A stretch of DNA of 64,000 nucleotides, taken from assembly GCA_019054805.1 (NCBI GenBank), contig JAHQIY010000018.1, positions 868,001 through 932,000 on the forward strand. The letters run 5' to 3'. This DNA comes from Brachionus manjavacas (Eukaryota > Rotifera > Eurotatoria > Ploima > Brachionidae). Shown piece after piece: positions 30,817 to 42,708 of the stretch. A program made the translations under genes and the position numbers. The notes beneath the pieces were generated by a model. That model made no database searches and had not been told where the DNA came from. It was given only the letters and a program-made list of their open reading frames with translations. Within the stretch, counting starts at the first letter, position 1; every line of letters begins with the position of its first letter.

Positions 30817-33800
30817 ATGGATTACAAAAAAAGCAAATTTCGGTAAGACCGGCAAGTCCAGTTTTTAACCAGACCGGCATTGATTCTTGCTTTTTTGGTA
30901 TTCTAAATAAAACTAATAATTTTGTACAGAAGTGACAGGATTCAGTCCGGAAGATACCGGGATGATGATGACGATGAAGAGTATTATAGAAAAAAGCGAT
31001 CTCGCTCCAGGTCTCGTTCTAGAGGACGAAACAGCTCCTATAGTGACAAAAAAAAGACTAAATCTTCATCCCTTCAGCAGCCAAGTCAATCAAATGTAGA
31101 GAATAAAAATAAAAAAATTTTTTTACAAAATATTTTATTTATCTAGAAATATGAGGAAAACCCCAATAATCCATTTGGGACAAGTCCAACTGTTGAAAAG
31201 CGTTTTGGCAACGTAACACCGTCTAAAACTCTGATGATGAGGCAAATACCGCCGCAAATGGACGACAATGAGCTCAGGACCGAGCTGTTCAAAATGGCTG
31301 TTCCGTACAAAGACGTTCGTCTTGTAAAGGACAGAAATACGGGTCTTAATCGAGGCTTTGCTTTTATTGAATTTGCCAGCGTGGAGGACGCGTCCGGCTG
31401 GATGCAAGCCACCAAAGTAACTTATCATACTTGTGTTTATGCGTCCAAATTAAGATCTTGTTGTGATCTTATTTGATGCATTTTGTTTGGTTGCCATGGT
31501 AACCATTTTTTGTCACAGGGCTCGGTCTTTTTCAACAACTATGATGCTAGAGCGGTGATATTTTTTAGCAACACGGCCGATGATGAAGCTTACAGAAATA
31601 AGCTAAATAAAGAAGACGCCACTGAATGGGACTGTTCAAAAGTAATTTGTGAGTGAAGAAAGAAAACATTTTAATTAATCTTTCTTATCAAGTGCGGTGT
31701 AAGAAACTTTAAGAGACGTGAACGATGTTTCAAATGTAGCATTTCACGAGAAGGTTAAATTTTCATATCATCACTGAATATAAATCAGACAGAACGGTTA
31801 TTAAATGTGAAAATATTTGAATTTTTAGAATCCGACAAACGCAAGGGCGGCGAAGGCTATGACTACACAGGGACTGAACCGTGCAATAGTAATTAATAAA
31901 TATAAATGAGAAAAAAAATAAATTTTTTATCTTATTCAATTTAGCTTTGCTTTTGAGAGGCCTAGATGCATTGACTTCCAAGGAGGCAATTTTAGACTCA
32001 CTCAACAAACTGACCAATTTCACCCTGTCCATCAAAAATATTCATATAGCCCGTGATTCATTGTCCAATGTGGTTATGGGCTTCGCTTTTGTCGAAATGA
32101 ACACTATACAAGTTGGTGTCTATCTAGGATTAAATCAGACATAATTTTTAGTCATAAGTCAAACTAAAATTCAATTGACTTAATAATTATTCTTTAAAGT
32201 CAAGTTAGTTTTTAAGTCAAAATTAATAGTGCCGTTCTCAGCCTCGACGACAACTTTGCCGTTCCAACTAGTTATTCTGGCGGTCATATGATTATTTTGC
32301 CGTTCTTACAAGTTATTGTGGCGGCCTGATGATTATTTTGCCGTTCCAACTAGTTATTGTGGCGATCTTATGATTATTTTGCCGTTCCAACTAGTTATTC
32401 TGGCGGTCATATGATTATTTTGCCCTTCTTAGCGGCTATGAGAGCGACCTAATGTATTATAAGTGTTTAACTTGACTTATCACTTGTGACTTAAATAAGT
32501 ATGGACAAAATTATCAATTTTTTCTATTTAAGGATGCTGGATATTTGTTACAATGCTATCAGACTGGCTTTGAAATTGATGGTAAACAGGTCATGATCAG
32601 TTATTCCAAAAATACTTTCAAAAATGCGTAAGTTATCAAATTTTAATTTTTTAATTAGAGATTTTTGCCAGACTTATTTTAAATTAAAAAATTTTAAAAA
32701 TTTACAAATCTGATAAATCATATAACAGATTTAGCGAAATTACCCGAAAAATCTTACTTGTTCTTACTCAAAGCAGTATTTCTTAACCTTTTTTTTTAAA
32801 TACAAGTGTTATTTCATATTTTTTAATATTTTGTTAACTTTTATTATTCTAAAACTTCTGACTGAAATCATTTAGGATTTTTATTTATACAAAATGATAC
32901 TGGGAAATTAGTTCTTATAAAAGGTTATAATGAACATATTTCCCTGTTTCCATTATTCTTTTAGAATTCATTGTCCCGAGTAACAATATTGTCATGTTTT
33001 TATTAATGCATTGCTACTTATTGTCAAGTTGAAAAAAAATAAATTTCCTGAATTAACCTTTAAACTTTGAATTTTCTTGTTTTTAAAAATTTTATTTAAA
33101 TTTCCAACAAATTTTAAAAAAATTAAACAAATTTAATTTAATATTTTAAACATAATTAAAATAAACAAAAAAAAAGTTTTAAGAATTAAAGTAATTATTA
33201 AAAAATTTATTTATTGTGCAGCCGTTCGGGCAATAATAACCTTTTTTTCTTTTTAATTACACCTTTTTCATTGTCGGGTTGATTTGAATATTCTTCCTTG
33301 GATTCAAAGCATCTACCTTTTACTTCATCAATTAGTTCGAGATATAATAAAGGACGTTATTTCTTCTGCTAGTAATTTTTTTTCACCTGCTTGTAAAATT
33401 ATGTTAATGATAGCAAAAATAAAAGTATTAAAATTTTATTCAAATTAAGTTTGAAAAGAAGTAAAAAGGAATTAAGCTTAGTACCGACAAAAAAAAACTA
33501 AAATTTCGTCTGTAAATATCAAATTTAATTTTTTCGCTGTCTTTTTGATCTGACAGAACTAATTTCTGTATTTCTCTTTTTAGTTGTAGAACCACGAGGG
33601 ATGCCACGGTGTTTTGGAATTTTAAGTAAAATTAAAATGTTTTCTTATTTAGATAATCTTTAATCAAGAATTTTTTTTTTTATAAAAACAAAATTAAAAA
33701 AAAAATTATATCTAGTTTAAAAATATAAAACACAAAAGTACCTAAAATTATAATCACATAGCAGAAAAAAATAGATTAAATAGATATATAGATATTTTTA

Positions 33801-35958
33801 TTTCTAACAATCTCAGTTTTAATAAACATCATTTTTTATATAAAAAATATTGTCATTATATTAAATTTTCAAGTATAAAAATAATTTGTACAAAACACCC
33901 TGCAGCACCCTTTTGGTTCTGGTAGAGGAGAAAAAGTTATGCTTGGCAAATTATTTTTCAAAAGGTCTGGACATGAGAAAACCCTTTAAAAAACGCTAAA
34001 ACACGAATTGCTTGTAGTTTTTTTATTATTTTCTGAAATTGAATTCAAGCAAGAAAAAGAAAAGTCTAAAATTGATCCGACTAAAAATTAATATAAATTT
34101 AAAGCCAGCTCTATAATGTAAAAATGAATAAAAAAATCAGCTTTTTAATTAATTTTATTCAAAAAATTGAAATTTAAAAAAAAAATAAAACCGTCTATCT
34201 GTTTTAACAAAAATTGATTTAAATTAAAATAATTGTTAAATAAACAAAATTTATCTAATCCTAAAAATTATTTAAAATCATGCTAATAATTTTTGAAATT
34301 AAATTAAAGAATTTTGAACTTGGATACCCAGAGCAAACTGTCATACAACCAAGTTCACTCACCGATAGACAGCAGCACAACCATCACTTATGGTCCCAAG
34401 AAAGGAAATCAAAGTAATGTTCTAAAATACAAAAATTGCATTTTGCTTAACAAATGTTTGTAGCCGACGCGGCCAATTCAGCTGCAGCAGTGGCCCAAGC
34501 GGCAATGCTAAGCATGCACAAAAAGCAAGAAATGTTAAGTCACTTGGCAAGTCAAGACATAGATCCGGCATTGGGCGCCAATTTGGAATTCATTGCTGCC
34601 CAGGTCGAAAAGTCTGTCACGCCCGACGTTTCCCAATTTGCTTTTGACGAAACCTCGGGCTTTTACTACGACTATTCGACCGGCCTTTACTACGATCCAA
34701 ACTCCCACTACTACTACAATGCCACCACCCAACAGTACTTGTACTACGACACCACCACCTCTACATACTTGCCTGTGACTGGATCCGAGTCGGCCAAGGC
34801 CGAAGAGTCCAAAGCCAAGAGTGACAAAGTCAAAAATAGTTCGTCCAAGCCCAAAACAGCCGCCCAAATAGCAAAAGTAGAAATATAATTTTTTTCTTAA
34901 TTTTACTTAAACATTGCCAAGGACATGGAACGCTGGGCCGAACAAATGAACAAGAAGAAAGACAAAAAAGCGACAGCTCAAAAGCCCGTTGAGACAAAAA
35001 CAATTGTTGAAGTTGAGACCAAGCCAGAAGAGGTGGCCGTTGTGGCGCCCAAGCCAGAACCAGAGGCAAAAAAAGTATATAAACGTGTTATTATAAACAG
35101 ACGCTTTTTATACGGCTCATAAATTCCATTTTATATTTCTATGATTGACTATTAACTTATGTATAATTGCAGCTAAATGAGGATACTAGTCAAATGGTGC
35201 AGGAGGCAGCGCAGCCTTTGGACGAGTCCACATTAATTGACCAGAACAAACTGGCGTGTCTTTTGTGCAAGAGAAGATTTGATTCAATCGACATACTTAA
35301 TAAACACGTGGCAAAATCTGATCTCCACAAAGTAAAAATTAATAAAAAATTTAAAAAAAATATATTTTTATTTTTTTTCCAGAAAAATTTGGAAAAATTG
35401 AGAGTTGAACGCGGAGAAAAAGGTGAAGAAAAGACTGGAGAGACTAGCGCAGCGCAGCATTCGGATAGTTTGATGGCAGCGCTGAAGTACAGGGACCGAG
35501 CTTTGGAGAGAAGAAAAAAATACGGCTCGCCCGAGCCTCCATCGCCGCCAAGCGACTATTCAATCAAGCTGAAGATAGCCAAAGAGCAGTATGAGGAAAC
35601 TGCTAATCTGCAGCCTTTGGCCTTTGCAGAAGGTAAATTTTAAGGCAAGTATTTCTAAGAGCTAATTTAGTTGTTGTTCAAGGGGCTGCGTCAAGTTCGG
35701 TAGCGTCCAAAATGATGAAAAAAATGGGCTGGAACGAAGGCAGTGGCATTGGCAAAAATTTGCAAGGCATTTCGGCACCCATTGAAGTAAATTTTTGCTC
35801 AGATTAATTTTTAGATAATTTTTAACAATTTTTAAAAGGCGACCTTGCGTCAAAGAGGTGCTGGTCTTGGTGCAGCATCCGCCGAGATAGATCCCGCAGA
35901 TACCTATCAGGATGCGGTCAAAAAGTCGGCCAGGGCTCGTTTCGAACAATTGAGATGA
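30817..35958 (+). CDS. RBM5/10: RBM5/RBM10 splicing factor, 15 coding exons
   Basis: Exons 30817-30842, 30930-31095, 31147-31416, 31519-31641, 31693-31753, 31829-31888, 31945-32111, 32533-32627, 34310-34413, 34464-34876, 34922-35074, 35173-35331, 35383-35632, 35683-35786 and 35839-35958 join in phase to about 756 residues. Domain order is that of RBM5/10. An RS-rich N-terminus is followed by RRM1 (KTLMMRQIPPQM to GLNRGFAFIEF). A RanBP2-type zinc finger is split by an intron (EWDCSK | CGVRNFKRRERCFKC). RRM2 (LLLRGLDALTS to VVMGFAFVEM) comes next, then the OCRE repeats (ETSGFYYDYSTGLYYDPNS). DMERWAEQMNKK leads to a C2H2 finger (LACLLCKRRFDSIDILNKH), and a G-patch closes the protein (KKMGWNEGSGIGKNLQG). 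It acts in 3' splice-site choice in the spliceosomal A complex. Intron 7 holds a MITE and intron 8 (1.7 kb) a decayed zinc-finger element. Confidence 0.95.
32136..32494. repeat. hAT-type MITE carrying five 41-bp units, in RBM5/10 intron 7
   Basis: The left end is CAGACATAATTTTTAGTC and the right end reads, inverted, CCATACTTATTTAAGTCAC, both degenerate forms of the CAGACTTGTTTTTAAGTC end. Inside, 32258-32430 holds 41-bp units (GCCG/GCCC starts at 32258, 32299, 32340, 32381, 32422) matching the eya intron array. A TTGACTTAATAATTATT...AAGTCAAG dyad precedes them. Confidence 0.8.
33216..33640 (-). pseudogene. Second decayed zinc-finger element copy, in RBM5/10 intron 8
   Basis: Minus-strand reading gives KHRGIPRGSTTKKRNTEIS (33545-33610) and, near 33220-33250, KKGYYCPNGCT. 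The latter matches KKRGFYCSNGCT of the element at 492-1390. The first zinc-binding pair is not visible and the frame is broken. It is antisense to the host gene. Confidence 0.5.
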
Positions 35959-36255
35959 AATTATCCATTTAACTTTTTGTTTTTATTGTAAATTTTTTTT
36001 AACTTTAATTTAGAATAAAAAAATATTTTAATGGTTTTGGCCATTTATTTAAATAAATTGTTGAAGAGCTCCAGAGAAATGTTTGTTTAAAAACTTACTT
36101 AATAAGCTTTGGTTTAATTTAATAAAATTTTAATTATTAATTTAATTAAATAATGGTACAAAAAGTAAATAATGTTTTTTATTTATTTAATTAAAGTTTA
36201 AGTCCCATGGACAAATTGAAATAAAAAAAAAAATAAATAAATAAAAAATGGACAG
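35959..36255. other. RBM5/10 3' flank
   Basis: AT-rich with AATAAA words at about 36013; no gene. Confidence 0.4.
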
Positions 36256-36528
36256 TTAAATATCCATTTTACAATTAAGTAAAAAATTCATTTTTTTATA
36301 TACAAAATAATTGTTTAGATTATTCAATATACAATATTCTATTAAATAAAAATAGTATTTTATCGAGTCAGTTAGTCCAGAGTTGCTACATTCGAGGCAC
36401 CATTCAATCAAAAGAATACTGAATGCTAAATCGTATTCAGTACATTTTATATGAGTCGGACCTTCTACTTTTGATAACTGTTTAATAAAAGAAGTATTCT
36501 CTCTATTAAATATCTTATAAAATTTCAT
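36256..36528 (-). CDS. Hypothetical 90-residue ORF, doubtful
   Basis: The ORF runs from a real ATG (36526-36528) to TAA. It contains GPTHIKCTEYDLAFSILLIE and WCLECSNSGLTDS, less biased than random AT-rich translation, but it has no recognisable domain, partner exon or homolog. In a sequence this AT-rich, an ORF or two of this length in 64 kb is expected by chance. Confidence 0.2.
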   Translation of the reverse strand: MKFYKIFNRENTSFIKQLSKVEGPTHIKCTEYDLAFSILLIEWCLECSNSGLTDSIKYYFYLIEYCILNNLNNYFVYKKMNFLLNCKMDI

Positions 36529-36609
36529 AAAGTATAAATAATGGTTACAAATATTAACATTCTATTTAAATTATAAAGAGGAAATCAGCTTAGCAAAAAA
36601 TTTCCAAAA

Positions 36610-37127
36610 ATGTCAAGTTGCGAAAGTATTCTCCCTAAAAAAAACCTTACAATATTGGACGCTGATTATATTGATGATAAAAAATTTATCAACCCTTATG
36701 TGACTTAAAATTTTGATAACCAAAGGAAACAACGCAATGCACAGGCTCAATAAGTAGTGAAAATGCCCATGATGAAAATCGAACTGCTTCTGGATTTTTT
36801 TCTTCAAATGCGAAAAAAAGAAAACTGGACAATGTAGAAAATAAATAGTGTTCTAGATGCAACCCAAGAAAATAATAAATTTTGGTGAACTGAGATCACG
36901 AAAATGTTTGAACTGAAAAAAATAGAAAAGTAAGATCACCAAGAATTTGCGAACTTTTTTTTTGTGAGCTAAATTTTGTTTGAAATGAAAAAATAGTCAT
37001 CATTTTTAGAAAGGCGGATGATGATGTGTTGTGTGATCTTTGTTTAGCAAAAAGCGTTGAAAAAAAATGTAAGGGTAACTGGGGGTTAATGCTTCATAAA
37101 AGTAAAAGTCATAAAAAAAAGCATTAG
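36610..37127 (+). CDS. Small C2H2 zinc-finger protein, three exons
   Basis: Exons 36610-36699, 36726-36833 and 37014-37127 join in phase 0 to 103 residues. The N-terminus reads MSSCESILPKKNLTILDADY. The middle has ASGFFSSNAKKRKLDN, a likely nuclear-localisation patch. The C-terminus holds one finger, VLCDLCLAKSVEKKCKGNWG then LMLHKSKSHKKKH (C-x2-C ... H-x5-H). The CDLC...W...H-KSKSH layout resembles the U1-like finger at the C-terminus of TRIT1/MOD5, but no isopentenyltransferase domain is present. The first intron would be only 26 bp, and exon 2 read through ends at a stop at 36846, so splicing is uncertain. It is flanked by TGGTGAACTG-type inverted words (about 36883 and 37330) that could mark a mobile element. 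Confidence 0.45.
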
Positions 37128-40100
37128 ATTTTTAATTAGAAGACATTTATTGATTGAAAGATTAATTGATTGATTTTTTAAAAAATATTTTAATAAATAA
37201 ACTTTTGGTTTCGAGAATTTTTTTTTGGTGTGAATTAAATAAAATTTTTTTTGAACTTTAGATCACAAAATTTTTTACACGTTAACTGTAGCTCACGAAA
37301 ATCACAGTTCACCAATTCACGTAAATGTCAGTTCACCATTTAGGTTAGCACCTAAATTTTTTTTAATTTTATTAAAAATATATTTTTTTGTTAATAAAGA
37401 TGTAGTTTTTTAATAAAATTTATTTTAAAATTATTTATTTTACCAAAATCATCAAAAATAATTTTTTTTACTAAAATCATCCCCAAATTTAGGACAGAAA
37501 AAAATTGTTCTACCGAATTTAAAAGAAGTTATCTTGATGTTTAATTCAGCATGAAAAAAGAAAGAAGAAAGGAAGAATGTGTTTAATTCATAAAAAAATT
37601 AATTTTTTTTTTAGAAATTGTGGGTTTAGTGATTGAAGGACTAAAATATTGCATTAATTATAAAACAGTGAGATTTTTATTTTTATTTGAAAGTTAAAAA
37701 AAAGAATATCGGCTTAAAGACTTTTTGGACTTTTCTTAAAAATTTGTAATTTAAGTTTTTTGTTACATATTTGTGAGTTTTTTAATTAAATAAAATTTTT
37801 GTAAAATTTTTTTATCTATTCCCGTAAATTTAAGTCTATGCATAATTGCGGCTGATCTAGTTTACGGAAATTTAGGGATTCCTGCAAGATTTTTCAAAAC
37901 AACTATATTTTTTAAAATTTTTTATTTACAGTTCCTCCGTTAATGTTGATAATCGTTATTAATTAAAACCATTTTTAATTAATCAAAAAATTGATTATTT
38001 TTAATCAAATTGTGTTAGAATTGAAAAATAAAATAAAAATATAACCTCCTAATTCAAAATTATTTAAGCAACGAAGGATTTAAACATTTAAATAGAATAA
38101 GTTTAAAAATTTTCTAATATGAATAGATCTTAGAGACAAAAAATAAATAAATCTCAAATAATTGATATTTTATTTGATCATTAATATTTCATTGTTAATT
38201 AAAATTAAATTTTATGTTTGTCAATTTAAATTAATGAAAATAAATTTATTTTTGCAATTTCGGAAGGTTTGTATGAAAATTCACAATGCCACAATTTTCA
38301 CAATTAAGAAAGAGGAAGAATTTTTATAAATAATGAAATGGGATAATTTTTCCAGATGATTTTACTGTATACCTTACATTGTGCTTCAAAAATTTTTATA
38401 TAAACTTATTTAAAAAAAAATAAATTGCAATCAATTCTTTAATTAATAAATTAATAGCATGAAATTTTTATCATTCTTACTGATTTTAAATAAATAATTC
38501 TTTCTTTATACAAATTTTGTCATGTTTGTAGAATTTTACTAAGAATTGTCTGGCCTAAGATAATTCTTTTAAATAAGAGCATATTCCTTTGATTACCAAA
38601 TTTTAGGATAAATTTTATGATTCAGAAATAAATTACAGATCGCGATATTAAGTGTTTTTTGATCATTAAACTAACCTTCAAAAGCAAGTCAGGTAAATTT
38701 TATGATCAATTACGCTCAAAAAATAAAAGGGTCATGTCGACTTTGAATTAAATTTGAAGTAAATTTTGTAGAATTTTTTGTCACTGGCGTTTTCTTTTGA
38801 AAAATTAAAGATTTTTTTCCAATACCTTAATTCGAATGATATATCTTATTATACCTGATAAAATTTTATAGCTAAAATTCTAAAAAAAATTTATAGAAAA
38901 AATCATAAACAATTTTAGGAATCCTTTAAAATACAGGACAAATTTGAAAATGTAAACATTCAAATAGCGATAAAAGAAACAGAAGATGAAAAAAAACTTA
39001 TTTTATATTTAAAAAACTCGCTTTTTACTTTTCTTTTTTATATTAATGATCGCTAGAATTTCCGTAAAATAAAAAAAAAATCAAAATTCTAATTTTTTAC
39101 TTTGTTAACTGTATAAGATTCGAATAAGATTTTAAAAAATAAAAAAGATAAAGTCCAAAAACTTAAATATTATAAAAATCAAAAAATTTAAAATTAAAAA
39201 AAATTATATCTTACCTGTTCATAAATTATTTTTTTTCCAAAATTAATTTAACATATTCTGGCTTGTTCTTATTCGGTATCCTTGGACTAATTTTATACAG
39301 AACTTTAAATTTATATGTTATGAATAAGTAATTAGCTTTTGACATAAAACTTTTATCATTTAGTAATACTTAATATTATATCTCCCAACACACAGGCACC
39401 TTTTTTTAAATTTTTAGCATATTTCTAAAGCCGTTTTACACTTATTAGATAAAAAATCTAACAAAAAATTTATTTAGTTTATTTAAGCTTCAAGCAAACT
39501 AATGATAAATATTCAAAGTCATATTTTATATTAAATAGAAATTTGTTATTTAAATAAAATTTTAATATTTATTAATTATTTATTTATTTTTTTACCGAGC
39601 TTGAGCTCCTTCAAAATGTAGTATAAAATAAAAGATTTAATTAATAAATATTTTTAATCAAATGTATTTAATCAATGAAGCACTCGGATAGTCAGCACAT
39701 TGTTTTGTTGAAATAGCAAATATTGATACCAATACTTGGAAGCTCGGTATTTAAGATGACACTAATTTTTTGACAACATTTGAGTAAACATCGAAACCAA
39801 GCCGGAAGAGAGAAAAAAATTGGTTTTGTTCAATATTTAATTTAATCAATCAATTTAAATTACTAATTACATAAGCGTAATCGTAGAATAAATAGAAATA
39901 GGACCAATCGAAAAAAAAACAAAAAAAATATTTACCTTTTTCACAGATTATATAAAAAAAACCTTAAACTAGAACTAATTTAAAAGCTGCTAAGGACTAA
40001 TGTAATTCAAAAATGTGCTAAAAAGTCTAGACTATCATTTTACATCTAATTTGTTATCTGAATATTTTATATTTCCTTTTCTATTTTTAGATAAATATTT

Positions 40101-40201
40101 CAGACCTTATTGCAAAATACCAAACATATTGTTTAAAAACCTGAACAAATTTGTATCATAATAAATAAATAAAACAAAATTAAAAAATATCATTTTCAAA
40201 A
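37128..40201. other. Long AT-rich intergenic region
   Basis: 37290-37345 holds GTTCACCAATTCACG-type words inverse to those at about 36883. 39594-39612 is an inverted LINE-tail hairpin (GAGCTTGAGCTC) followed by A/T repeats, the trace of a minus-strand insertion. 39730-39830 may be the upstream region of the cadherin gene. No gene is seen. Confidence 0.4.
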
Positions 40202-42478
40202 ATGATAACAATTCTGATCGCATTTTCATTATTACCATATTGGACAAACGCCCACCTACAATTTTCCAAAGACTCCTACTCATTCAAAATTACAGAAAAT
40301 TCTGCAATCGGCACTTATATAGGCAAAGTTTCAATTCAATCCAATACAACCGCGGATTACCGCATTGTTCCGCTTTCATTCCTCATGACCCAATCCAGCT
40401 TTCCAGTTTTTGTTGACAAAACAGGCTCTCTTTACACTCAAAGCCACATAGACCGAGAAAAGTACTCACTCGACCATCAGTCACTCATCTCATTCAATGT
40501 AGAAGCATCGGTTAGCTCATTTTACACTTACTGCCGCGTCAATCTAATCATTCAGGACCTTAATGACAATCCACCATCTATCAATTTCAATTTGGTTCCA
40601 AAATTTACCAAAAACAACAATTCAGACCTGTTTTTATATGAAAACAGTTCACTGAACCAAATTTTAGCCTATGTTGGTATAACCGACAATGACTATTTGG
40701 AAAATGGCACAATCAGTTCAATTGAATTAAATTGTTTAAATGGACCCTGCCCTGTTCGGCTCAGTAAAATATCCCAAAAATTATACACAATTCAGCTTGT
40801 AGGACGACTTGAATATGCCGCGGTACGGTTTTATGACCTAGAGCTGGTAGTCAAAGACAATGGTTCAGTTCTTCAATTAGAGACTACAACCTATTTAAAG
40901 CTTAATGTCATGGAAGTTAACAAATACGCACCAATATTTACCAACAATGTTACATCCATAGAATTAATAGAGAATTCCCTCGGCAATTTTTCGCTATTTA
41001 ATTTTACCGCGGTAGATTTTGACCTAACAGGGAGTTTAAAATTTAAATTAGAAAAATACCAGGATTATTTTTATTTAAATAATGGTCAATTGTGGCAAAA
41101 AAATGCTCTAAATCAATCCATGTTAGGTAGTGATAAAATTAACTTAACGGTAACAGCTTATGATAGTATCGGAGGTGTTCTGTTGAGTTCAACATTTGAG
41201 CTAGAAATAAAAATTTTAGATTTAAATGACCATCGGCCAGTGATCCAAAATTTAGGCTCAAAATTCAAATTTTATTTAAGCAAAAAAGAGAGGTTCGTAA
41301 AAATAGCACCATTTATATTTGTAACAGACTTGGACTCTTTGGAAACTAATTCTATTAATTATAAAAAAAATAGTCTAAATGAAACAAGAAAATTTATTCT
41401 AAATCGTTTAGATGAAAAAAATTTGTTTAAATTTCTGGATGTGAAATGCAAAAAAGCGTTTAGTTTTAGACTAAAAGCTAATTTTTCTCTTCCATTTGTT
41501 TTCCTGGTTGAGAATATTCAAAGTTCAGTACAAGTTAAATGTAGACTCTCTGTCTGGTTGGACTCGACTGGGTTGAGACCAGAAAATAAAGAGTATGACT
41601 TTGAATTAATGGTATCGGATAATGGCGCTGAGTTAAATTATACCAAACAAAATTTTAAAATTAAAATTCAAGTGGACTCTAAACCAGAATTGGAAAAAAA
41701 TCAATCATTTTATTATAAACTAAATAATGTAACTCTTTTTGAATCAAAATTTGAAGAAAAGGCTGCATTTTATTCTGAAAATTTAAGTTTGGATAAAGAT
41801 GATTTCATGGTGTTTGAAGATGGTTATCTGTGTGGCAATCAAAGTTGCCATTTAGTACAGAACTATGAAAAAATGTTAAATAATATTTTAGAGAATGAAA
41901 AATTTAAATTAAGTGGAAAACAGGAGTCAGAAATTTCTTTTTTGCAGTTGAAAAAAATTCTATTTGATTCGGACACCGTCTTAAAAGACAGTCAGGTTAA
42001 AATAATTTTTTATATGTGTATAAGCACCGGCGTGATCCTGTTAGTGTGTTTTATGTTTGCTATATTTTTAAGAAAAGATAAAAAAATAAAAAAATTAAAT
42101 GTAATTGATGACAAGAGCGAAAAAAGCCAAAATCTAGACTATGACAAACCGGAAGCTTATTCAGACTCCGGTTCAAATGAGGACTTATATTCACCTTATT
42201 CATCACTAGAACTCAAATCCAATTACTCCAAGCTGTACATGCTTCAAAAAAGTCAAATGGTAAACTGTCAGTTTAATGTTAAAATTTGTCATGGATCCGG
42301 ATCATCGAATTATGCCGAGTCCGATGAAGGATGTTATGGAAGTTCTGATTTCTCGTCTGAGCGAGATCTAGAATCGAAACAACAACATGTTATTGATGCT
42401 AATAAATATGTGCCAAGTCAAATTATAAGTGTAAATAATTCTCAGGAAAAAACAAAAGTTACAGAATCTTATGTTTAA
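40202..42478 (+). CDS. Protocadherin-like adhesion protein, single exon
   Basis: 758 residues. Signal peptide (MITILIAFSLLPYWTNA), then cadherin repeats. The first ends in the calcium-binding linker QDLNDNPPSINFN (about 121-133), followed by GRLEYAAVRFYDLELVVKDN, and ILDLNDHRPVIQNLG at about 340. Later repeats are degenerate. One membrane helix lies at about 603-623 (ISTGVILLVCFMFAIFL), followed by a basic stop-transfer KDKKIKK. The cytoplasmic tail of about 135 residues is Ser/Tyr/Asp-rich (YSDSGSNEDLYSPYSSLELK) and lacks a recognisable beta-catenin site. Cadherins mediate calcium-dependent cell contact. An uninterrupted ectodomain exon is typical of protocadherins. It is tail-to-tail with the exonuclease gene, 230 bp apart. 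Confidence 0.88.
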   Translation: MITILIAFSLLPYWTNAHLQFSKDSYSFKITENSAIGTYIGKVSIQSNTTADYRIVPLSFLMTQSSFPVFVDKTGSLYTQSHIDREKYSLDHQSLISFNVEASVSSFYTYCRVNLIIQDLNDNPPSINFNLVPKFTKNNNSDLFLYENSSLNQILAYVGITDNDYLENGTISSIELNCLNGPCPVRLSKISQKLYTIQLVGRLEYAAVRFYDLELVVKDNGSVLQLETTTYLKLNVMEVNKYAPIFTNNVTSIELIENSLGNFSLFNFTAVDFDLTGSLKFKLEKYQDYFYLNNGQLWQKNALNQSMLGSDKINLTVTAYDSIGGVLLSSTFELEIKILDLNDHRPVIQNLGSKFKFYLSKKERFVKIAPFIFVTDLDSLETNSINYKKNSLNETRKFILNRLDEKNLFKFLDVKCKKAFSFRLKANFSLPFVFLVENIQSSVQVKCRLSVWLDSTGLRPENKEYDFELMVSDNGAELNYTKQNFKIKIQVDSKPELEKNQSFYYKLNNVTLFESKFEEKAAFYSENLSLDKDDFMVFEDGYLCGNQSCHLVQNYEKMLNNILENEKFKLSGKQESEISFLQLKKILFDSDTVLKDSQVKIIFYMCISTGVILLVCFMFAIFLRKDKKIKKLNVIDDKSEKSQNLDYDKPEAYSDSGSNEDLYSPYSSLELKSNYSKLYMLQKSQMVNCQFNVKICHGSGSSNYAESDEGCYGSSDFSSERDLESKQQHVIDANKYVPSQIISVNNSQEKTKVTESYV

Positions 42479-42708
42479 TTTTTTTCTATTTAAAAAATTT
42501 TTATATCCCAATAAAAATAAATATTTTTGTAAATTAATATATTTTAAATAATTAACTATTGATTAAGTATCTTTTAAATTATAATTTAACAATAAAATTT
42601 AAAAAAAAAAATATTAATATATTTTTCATCTCTTCGTTAGTAACTCTTAAAAACATTTTTTAAAATTTTTATTTTTAAAGTAAGAGGAAAAATATACAAA
42701 TTTTGATA

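Noticed and set aside
36256-36528. 90-residue minus-strand ORF as a real gene
   Set aside because: About this many ORFs of the size are expected by chance in 64 kb of such AT-rich DNA; kept only as a low-confidence entry.
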